From NCBI GenBank assembly GCA_013398275.1, contig VZSE01013368.1:882236-946235 (forward strand): a stretch of DNA of 64,000 nucleotides. Direction: 5' to 3'. The translations under genes and the position numbers were made by a program. Positions 27,495-34,840 of this stretch are shown here, one piece after another; the stretch's first letter is position 1; each line of letters begins with the position of its first letter. This DNA comes from Promerops cafer (taxonomy: Eukaryota; Chordata; Aves; Passeriformes; Nectariniidae). The notes under the pieces are model-generated. The model was not told where the DNA came from, did no database searches, and worked only from the letters and a program-made list of their open reading frames with translations.

Positions 27495-27850
27495 CTGCTC
27501 ATAGGTACCATTGCCAACAAGTTCCACTGATTCAAGGATTCCTGCAGGATCCCACAGCACAGAGAGGTCGCTCTTGTCTAGGTTCCGTGTGGGGGAGTCG
27601 CTCGCCGTTTCCGCTGCTGGCCAGGCGGCCCTGCCGTTGCCATCGCAGGGGCGCTGGCGCTGTGTAACGCCGCTCTGCACGGCAGGGCACGGGGAGGGAG
27701 AAGCCGCCGCCGCCCCGGCCCTTCCGCCCGCAGCGCGGCGGGCCAGGCGTGGCTAGGCAGCGAGGCACGGCTACGGCGGCAGCCACGGCCGCGTATCGCC
27801 ACGGGCCACCCTGGCATGGTGGCAGCTGTGGCAGTGATGGCAGTGCCTGC
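27495..27850 (-). pseudogene. TNIK: Processed fragment of a TNIK-type STE20 kinase mRNA: 5' UTR plus first ~38 codons
   Basis: Minus-strand translation from 27608 gives ASDSPTRNLDKSDLSVLWDP and then AGILESVELVGNGTYEQ. By recollection this matches the N-terminus of TNIK at about 28 of 38 positions. The close paralogues MAP4K4 and MINK1 begin differently, so TNIK fits best. In the parent the peptide leads into the kinase glycine-rich loop (V-G-N-G-T-Y-G); here the copy stops inside that loop at 27495 and runs into LTR sequence. The start codon is ACG at 27608-27606 and the third loop glycine is Glu. The frame is otherwise open, up to a TAG 12 bases beyond the homology. I believe an exon junction lies near the L-R-D-P position; its absence as an intron indicates an RNA-derived copy. 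Upstream, 27609-27850 is very CpG-rich with GCC runs, as expected of the parent 5' UTR. It has the same orientation as the surrounding LTR. It cannot encode a kinase. Confidence 0.72.
27565..27815. other. CpG-island-like segment (copied 5' UTR)
   Basis: This is the densest CpG stretch in the window, with many GCG, CCG and GCCGCC steps in an otherwise AT-rich, CpG-poor setting. It coincides with the presumed TNIK 5' UTR copy inside the LTR, so the composition is inherited from the parent mRNA and need not mark a local gene promoter. CpG survival suggests either a fairly recent insertion or low methylation. Confidence 0.65.
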
Positions 27851-27867
27851 ATTGTTTTGATTGTCTT

Positions 27868-27875
27868 CTTAAATA
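27868..27875 (-). promoter_or_regulatory. TATA-like box of the LTR (TATTTAAG)
   Basis: The octamer lies at the position where the LTR family, as I recall it, has its TATA-like element at the U3/R boundary. A start site 25-30 bases downstream would fall at about 27850-27840, which is where the CpG-rich host-derived segment begins. Activity today is unknown. Confidence 0.35.
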
Positions 27876-28060
27876 TGTCATCACAGAGGCATTACCAACA
27901 TCTCCAATTGGGCCAGCAGCATGACCATCTTCAGAGCCATCAGGGATTGGCTCTGTTAAACATGATGGAAGCTTCTAGCAACTTCTCACAGAAGCTGGCC
28001 CTCTATGGCCCTCCCCTGATACCAAAAAATCAGGCCCTGCCATCAACACAAAATACTAGA

Positions 28061-29847
28061 AGACCTCATCACGTTTATCTAAAGGTAAAAACCAAACAGT
28101 ATGTAGGCTTTTGTATAAATTAAATTTAAAACAAAATCCCAACATTCTCAATGAATTTTCCAAAGCGTTTTTTGATCACTTCCTCAACAATACACTTGAT
28201 TTTTTTAATAATCGAGACAAGAACTATGCTCTAGATAAATCTGGAAAGTCTCTAATGAATTAACTTTTTAGTATTTTTTAACAGCACTTCATTACCAGCA
28301 TTTTCTAGGCAAAGAACCACCATTCTGTTTCATCTTGCAGCTTCAGTGCATAAAGCCATTCCCCTAACACAGCCTCACACACCCACACAGCACTCCCTGA
28401 AAGCTCATCTCCTACCTTCTTGCAGCTGCTGCCCTTATCACTGAGTCACTGACAAACTGTATCATGGTAAATTGAGTTTTTATCATATTTAATTTAATTC
28501 TGGAGCAATCTCTTTAGAAGCAAACATTGCCCACATCTTGCTAAAGCATGCCTTCTGCAGAGTAGAACTCCTATACTGCACCTCAAACTGACTACATCCA
28601 ATAGCATTAGACTTGCTTAAAATACCACATTTAAAACGCGCAGCAAAATGTTATTTTAGCAAAATTTCATATTCCACATTATAATAATTGTCTTTTTTAT
28701 ACAAAGAAAACCATTAGCAACATACAGATTAAAGGTATCATAAGCCTTCCACAGGAAAAAAAAGATTTATTTTCATATACAGGCAGTGATAGTATTTTTT
28801 CTAACCTGGACAATTGCTACAGTCTTGTATGTGCTGCACAGCTCTCCTCCTGATTTGCTCTACTACCACCCCTAGGTGAAGAAAAAGTGTGTCAGCTCTC
28901 TGTGCCTCAATTAGTGTATTTTGGAGGATAGAAGAAGATACATTAGGCTCATGACATTATTACAAGTAGATGGGAAAAAAGAAATTAAATTGTCTCTCAT
29001 TATAATACACCACAAATATATGCCCACTTTAGTCAGGTGCAAAATAGAAAGAAACACACATTGTTCTGAACTAGAACCTGTTCTTTGGGGAAATGTGATA
29101 AAAGTGCTCAATGCCTTTAATTTCCTTCAGTAATTACAAAGCCTTAACTCCTAAGCAGACCCACTCCCTCCTTTTCAGTTCATTAAAATGGGTTTAGAAG
29201 AAAGACATTGTTTGGAAAATAGTAACAGTTGAGCGGCTTATAGCATGGAAAAAATGTCAGTGATCTTCCTGAGTCAAACAGAAATACAGGACAATGAGCA
29301 TATGTGGGCAAGGTGTTCCTCTGCTTGGGTGGCAAGGTGGGAAAGCACCTTCCTATGCCTCAGGTGAAGCATCATGGCTTAGAAAACGGCTGAGGGTTTA
29401 CAGAGCATGAATAATGGAAAGAATTGTCTGGGAAACTAAAATAATGTTTTGCAAAGTCTGGAATTACTCCAAACTAACTTCTAACATTGGAGAAGACTGG
29501 AAAGAACTATGTATGTGAAAAAAGGAGACTGCCACACAGTCAGAAGCCCTCCTGAGCATGGACTACCAGTGTTCACCCCCTGCCTCTCCCACAAAATATT
29601 CCTAGTAACTAAATCTGCTCATGACCAAATTTTTGTAGACCTTTTTTTCCATATAGAAAAGGATCACAAGCTCTTTCTCAGAACTAAAATTTTACTTCTG
29701 AGGAAAAGACAACTCCCATTGAAAATAAAGAAAAGAAAACATGCAAAAGATTTCAGCAAGGTCTCATAACTACAGCTGGATACTAGATTTGCTCTCAGGT
29801 TGAGTTCATGAGAGGAGCCCAAGTCAACAAAATCATGATGTAAAAAC
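28061..29847. other. No gene seen
   Basis: Unique-looking AT-rich DNA between the LTR and the CR1 fragment, with no repeats of note. Confidence 0.6.
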
Positions 29848-30035
29848 AGAATCACAAAATGGTTCAGGGTTGGTGTGACCGCTGGAGATGCCCTACACCC
29901 CCTGCTCAAGCAGGAACAGCACCACACCAGGGTGGCTCTGGCTGGGTTTCAATATCCCTATGGATTGAGACTCTGCAACCTCTCCAGGCCAACCCATTCA
30001 AAACTGGCCAGAGCTGCCTGTGTCCTCAGTTACAC
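29848..30035 (-). mobile_element. Second, older CR1 LINE 3'-end fragment
   Basis: The segment starts AGAATCACAAAATGGTTCAG and includes CCCCTGCTCAAGCAGGAACA and CTGCAACCTCTCCAGGCCAA, reverse-complement signatures of a CR1 3' region. It belongs to a different subfamily from the copy at 60.45 kb (it has the 'CTGCTCAAGCAGG' module) and is more diverged. The remainder of the element is missing. Confidence 0.85.
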
Positions 30036-32127
30036 AAATAAGGGAGAATTATAGAAACTGAGAGGGCATTATAGCATGAAGATGACTAACTGAACTCATT
30101 GTAATTAGCAAAAAGAGAAAAGACAGTATGGAAATGATAGAGAGAAAGTACATACACACATACACACCATCAGATTATTGTCTGACAAAGTGACTTTTCT
30201 CTCCCAAGAGACATTTTATCTATTTATGTAATCAGGGAACAGTCTGCCTGAAACTTGAAGAAAACAAATTTTCCTGCACTGGGAAGAAAATCGGACGTTT
30301 CTCTCACTGAATGTAATTATGCAGCAATGAAATAAATATGACTGTTTTTAAAGAAAGTGACATGGCATAACATAAAATTGTGTGTGTATTGTGTACCTTT
30401 GCCTATGTCCCAACACATAATCCCCACACAAGTCCAATCATTCCCATTATGTCAGCACTCTGAAAGCAGGGCTAAGGTAGGGACAGGTGACTCTGTTTAT
30501 TTCTGATAATCTACTAGCTCCTAAATCACTGACACAGTCTGCTAAGGAAAATTATATATTTGACACTACTGAGTTGCAGGATAGGTTGCTATGGAATTTA
30601 TTCCCCACACAATCAGTACTTGCTGGTGGAAACACCTTTACTTCTCTTTGCCAAGTCCATTAATATGAAGGGTTAGTGTCCTGATACAAGGCAATGATAC
30701 TACATGGGTTTTAAATGTTAAATTAAATGTTACAGTGCATTACACCAGCTGAAATGACATGTCCTGCTTCTGTCTTAAAAAGTGACTTATTTTGTAAAGT
30801 ATGGCTCTGCTGAGAAGTTACTTTATAAAACTGGTATCAGGTTGCCACATGACATTGTGATGACTGACTTGTATCATATTTCTCAAGCTACAGATAATTT
30901 TTTTCCCTCAACTTCCACCTTCATTTTAACTGACAGTCCAGGATGTTTTTCATGAATGCTGAGACTCAGGCAGATCTGCCAAACCCTCACCCCTCCCCAC
31001 CCCTCCACAGCTCAGCCAGGCAAGCCCTTGCTGCAGGTCCACAGCTACAGCTTGAATAGCTGGGCCTGAATAGGAGCGATTTAACAGCAATTTAGAAACT
31101 TATTTGTAAACAAAACAGCCTAGTGAAGCTGTGAATCTTCCTTTGTAATCAAGCACCCTAATAACCCTCACTACATGTTTTAGTAAAGGCTTCTGCTTTA
31201 ATTCACAACTCCACAGATTATTACTCCTTTTTGGTCAGTGAGGAAGCTGGAGGTAATTTGAGAAAGTTGCTTTTTAGAAAGAAAGGGTTTTTCAAGCTCT
31301 GCTACCTAATGCCCATTTCTGTTGGCAATTCCCAAGCCAGAAACAGCATCCATGTGAAACCCGAGTACATTCTGAGGTTTGAATGTGCATATGGAAATAT
31401 TTTATTAAATGTTACTAGTTAGAATATTTTTAGAGATTAAGATCATACACCACTTCAGCTCATGAGTGTATCCATATACCATCAGCAGGAATACACTCAG
31501 ATTCTGTTATGATCCCACAGATGAATTGGATCAGTATTTTCAGCAGTAAAATTATAGCTCTGCCAGTTGCCTCTCTGCCATGACTCAGAATGGGATCACT
31601 GCCTGACAGTACAATCCTCTTAGAAGATACAGCTGCATGCAATTTTAAAATTGGAATTGTTTTTATTAATGTCTTCTTCAGATTTCACTCTGATCTCTGT
31701 AAATCAATGAAACTCAGCTGAATTCAAAGCGTTAAAACAATGTTAAACCAATAAAGCAGTTAGTCAAAAAGCCCTCACAACCGCCATGTCAGTTTCGACA
31801 GCCTACCATAAATATGTTACCATATTAATACTCTAAATAAATATTTGACCTTTGCAAGTCCCATAACTAAATGAGGTTTAGACTATAGATTAATTGATGT
31901 ATACAACTGCTTTTCTACACAAGATTTGCATTTCTTCATTGCACACAGGAGACAAGTTTGTAATTGATTAAACAATAACCTAACAGCAGAACAAGGCCTG
32001 ACAGGACCGACAGTATTTAAAGAATCCAATGGGCTGTGGATGGACTTTTAAGCATACTGAAAACCACGAGGTGAATGTCAAATTAACACACCTTTAATTT
32101 AATTTCTGATCTGAAAAAATCAGAGAG
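30036..32127. other. No gene seen
   Basis: Unique-looking AT-rich DNA. It includes a 21-base word at 30313-30333 that recurs exactly at 32150-32170 (see findings). Confidence 0.6.
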
Positions 32128-32364
32128 AGAAGGGAATACCAGTAAATTCGTAATTATGCAGCAATGAAATTTTCTTTGTTGTTGGTGGGGTTTTATACTT
32201 TTGGGGTAGTTAATAAGGTTTATTTAATTAGCTATAAGGTTTAGTTAATTTAANAAGAAGGAAATACCAGTAAATTCGTATTTTCTTTGTTGTTGGTGGG
32301 GTTTTATACTTTTGGGGTAGTTAATAAGGTTTATTTAATTAGCTATAAGGTTTAGTTAATTTAA
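32128..32364 (+). repeat. Near-identical direct duplication flanking a single N at 32254
   Basis: Copy 1 (about 32128-32253) and copy 2 (about 32256-32364) are nearly identical, except that copy 1 has 17 extra bases (32153-32169) and there is one substitution near the start. A single N separates them. This is the pattern left when two overlapping contig ends, or two alleles, are placed in tandem. It is probably not a real duplication. Confidence 0.85.
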
Positions 32365-33888
32365 TACTTTTGGATTCTATACAGTTGAGAGTTTAATGAT
32401 TCAATTTAGAGACAGTTGGTTTTATATATGCTTTCAAATACTGTTTTATACAAAAAAGTTGGGTGTTTATACATTGGATCCTTAATGTGGTTTGGTTTTT
32501 TTTAAACTTTGGATTTTTCTAGAGTTAGCATTTTGTACTGGTTTTATATTTTCTTTTATATTTTCTATACAGTTTTTAAAAATATTTTTGGTTCTTCCTA
32601 TGGTTAAATATTGTTAGACTTTTGTATTTTTTATGTGGCTTATTTTAAAACTTTTGTTTGTTAAACAGTTCTTTTTTGATACACTTACACAGTTGATTTT
32701 AATTTGGTGGGCGTTCTATATACAGCAGATTTTTCAAAAAAATTCTTTTTTTTTACAGTGGTTGTTATGACAGTTAATCTTTTGGTATGGTTCTTTTTAA
32801 CGGGGTTGGGGTTTTAAACACTTTGTTTACTACATTTTGGCTTTTAAATACAGTTGGGCATTTCTACCTTGGTTGTTTATTGCAGCTGATTGCTTTTATA
32901 GAGTTGGTAGTTGATTTGGTTGGCTTTTGATGCAGTCAGGTTGTAATATCATTGGGTTTTGGCATCTAGTTGTATTTCTAACACTAGTGTGTTCTATACT
33001 TTTGGGGTTTATGCAATCAGTTTTTGGTTGGCCTTTTTTATACAGTTGGTTCACTATACTCTGGCTGTTTAATGTGTTTGATTATTTATGCTTTCATATT
33101 GTAATACACTTAGTTTTTATACTGTTAGTTTTTCATACAGCTGCTTTTTCATATGGTTTGGCTTCTGTATTGTCAGGTTTTTATGTTTGGAGTTTACACA
33201 ACTGTTTTTTACCCAGCTGTTTTTACTACAGTTGGTTTTCTTCCCAGCTGGGTTTTGCACATTTAGTTTAAAGAAGGTTGGTTTTCACAAGCTTTTTTAT
33301 AAGGCAGGTTTAATTCATTGGGGTTGGTATAGCTGGATTTTTACATGGGTGGTTTTAGATGATTTTTTTGCCCCCAGATTTTTTGCAGTTTTTTTCCCCT
33401 CCCACTATTGGCTTTTGCACAGTTAGTTAAATTATGTTTGGCTTTTACCCAGTTGTTTCTAAACCAGTTATTTTTTATAGGTGTTTTTACAGTGTTTGTT
33501 TTACATGGTTGTTTTTGATAATATGGGTGCTATTTGGTATGGTTAGTATTTTTATATTGTTGGGGATTTATGCCTTGTTTTTTTTTTTACAGTTGGGTTT
33601 TTATATTGTTGGATTTTCATACCATTTGCTTTTATAGAGTCGCATTTTTATACGACTGGGCTTTACAGAATGGACTTCTTACCTGGTTGTGTTTTATATA
33701 AATAATTTTGTAAACTCTAGGTTGCATTACAGTTGGATTTTTTTAACGGATATTTTCAATACAGTTGGTTTTCAGTGCCATGGATTTTTTATGTGGTTGT
33801 TTTAGTGCAGTTAATTATGATATGGTTGGCTGCTTATACAGTAGGGGTTTTATTTTCTCTTTCTATTTTTGCTTTTTCTACAATTTAT
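32170..33888. repeat. Highly degenerate tandem array, unit ~15 bp, approximate consensus ATACAGTTGGTTTTT
   Basis: The plus strand is strongly T- and G-rich. The words TACAGTTGG, CAGCTG, TTGGTTTTT and GGCTTTTA recur with a spacing of about 13-18 bases, most often 15-16, for 1.7 kb. Examples are TACAGTTGGTTCAC near 33040, ACTACAGTTGGTTTTC near 33227, ACAGTTGGGTTTTTAT near 33590 and ATACAGTTGGTTTTC near 33760. No two units are identical, so this is an ancient, drifted minisatellite. Because the unit length is a multiple of three, stop-free hydrophobic frames appear across it (32927-33271, 33088-33426, 33434-33637, 33733-33890); they are not genes. Confidence 0.75.
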
Positions 33889-33889
33889 T

Positions 33890-33893
33890 TATA

Positions 33894-33924
<31 letters not shown>
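33890..33924. repeat. TA dinucleotide microsatellite ending at an assembly gap
   Basis: (TA)n with one TGTG interruption runs directly into the N at 33928. Such runs commonly break assemblies, which makes the join to the GC-rich block doubtful. Confidence 0.9.
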
Positions 33925-33928
33925 CTGN

Positions 33929-34620
33929 GGGGCAGCCGGGCCCGGTGCCTCCGGATGGCGGAACGGGAGCAGCAGGAACCTCGGAGCGGCGGCTGGAACG
34001 GCCCAGCCCAGCACACCCGCGCTGCCAAACAAAGTGTAGCAGAAACTCCGCAGCTGTAGCAGGAACCGTAGGGGTCAGGTGAACATGGGGTGCTGGGTTA
34101 GGCTGTAGTGAAAAAAGGCCGAGGCAGCGGCAGAAAGCAGCTGCCGCACGCAGCCAGGAGATGCACTCTCTGCGAAGGAACTGGGGGCAGGGTCCCGGGT
34201 TTTCTCCTGGGGCACCCCAGGAGATGGTGAGGGTCCTTGCCCGTCAGACCGGGTAAGGTCCCAGTCCAACAGCTGCTCCTACGAGCAGAGGCTCGCCCAG
34301 GGTAAGGAAGAAGCAGTGCAGAGCCGGGCTCCGTGCTGGCACTGGCTTGTCCCCACAGTAAGCAACAGCTCCACCATCCTCCTCTGAGACCGAGAGTGAG
34401 AGAAAGCTCAGCGCTGAGCCCAGCCCCTCACCCCCCAGCCAAAATCCCATGGTATCGCTGCCCTTCCTACGAGAAACCCCTCAGCTGGGAGAGTAGCCAG
34501 CCAAACTCTTCCCCCACCTTGGCCGTTTCTTTTTTCTCTCGGTAGTTATCGTCTCTTAGCAACAAATGGGAGAAAATTCCCTAAGAGAAAGAAAAAAAAA
34601 AAGGAAAAACCCTAACCTCC
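33929..34620. other. GC-rich block of unknown origin inside the T-rich array
   Basis: An abrupt switch occurs at the single N (33928), from T-rich array to CpG-rich sequence. The first 100 bases hold roughly ten CpGs, and GC content falls gradually to an A-rich end (AAGAGAAAGAAAAAAAAAAA near 34590). A perfect 10-bp inverted repeat with a 2-base loop lies at 34203-34224. No open frame longer than about 70 codons is present and none is recognisable. The abrupt edges, A-rich end and composition suggest a dispersed element (LTR or retroviral leader, or LINE 5' region), but I cannot name it. A misplaced contig end is an alternative. Confidence 0.45.
34203..34224. repeat. Perfect inverted repeat, 10-bp stem, CA loop
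   Basis: TCTCCTGGGG - CA - CCCCAGGAGA, within the GC-rich block. It would form a tight hairpin in RNA or single-stranded DNA. No flanking terminator or known RNA motif is evident. Confidence 0.8.
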
Positions 34621-34654
34621 AACAATATCACACTTCTAATAATTTCTATGATCA

Positions 34655-34840
34655 TTTCTATTGCAGTTGGAGTTTTAGATGGTCAGGTTAATTTCTCCTT
34701 TTTTAAAGCCTTTTTTTTAGACCATTGGTGTTTTCTTCTGTGCTTTTTAATCTGGTTTATTTTTCAACAGCTGTTTTATGAAACAAAGTTGGTGTTTTAG
34801 ATGGTTGGTTTACCACAGTTTGTTGTTTTAATATAGGGTG
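34655..34840. repeat. Continuation of the ~15-bp T/G-rich degenerate array
   Basis: After the GC-rich block the same word set returns: TTGCAGTTGGAGTTTTAGAT, GGTCAGGTTAATTT, AAAGTTGGTGTTTTAGATGG, TTGGTTTACCACAGTTTG. Spacing and strand bias match the main array, so the GC-rich block looks inserted into, or wrongly joined within, one array. The array ends near 34840, where ordinary sequence resumes. Confidence 0.6.

Larger units (their letters stand above)
26693..28060 (-). mobile_element. Old solitary LTR of an avian ERVL-like endogenous retrovirus, interrupted by a host mRNA fragment
   Basis: Read on the minus strand, this segment follows the order of an LTR family I recall from bird genomes. 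A 5' end near 28060 is followed by a conserved block with CTTCTGTGAGAAG (about 28005-27985), then a TATA-like TATTTAAG (27875-27868). Next comes a GGA/CTGCAG-rich section with imperfect internal repeats (27480-27120). The element closes with a decayed polyadenylation-signal region near 26895 and a GGTGCCTGGCA-type 3' end near 26700. Compared with the remembered family it carries about 340 extra bases between 27495 and about 27845 (see the TNIK-like entry). No internal retroviral genes or partner LTR are seen, so it is probably a solo LTR. No clear target-site duplication remains and many CpG positions have decayed, so it is old. Identification as an LTR is fairly firm; the class name ERVL is from memory. 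Confidence 0.7.

Noticed and set aside
27578..27817. 79-codon upstream frame with ATG in the TNIK 5' UTR copy
   Set aside because: Arg/Ala/Pro-rich translation of CpG-rich untranslated sequence; no sign of coding.
31460..31642. Minus-strand frame with exon-like peptide
   Set aside because: The acceptor lacks a pyrimidine tract and the peptide is not recognised.
32927..33637. Hydrophobic open frames resembling membrane proteins
   Set aside because: They are explained by the 15-bp T/G-rich tandem repeat; overlapping frames look equally 'membrane-like'.
34075..34450. Open frames in the GC-rich block
   Set aside because: Short, overlapping, unrecognisable; expected in GC-rich DNA.
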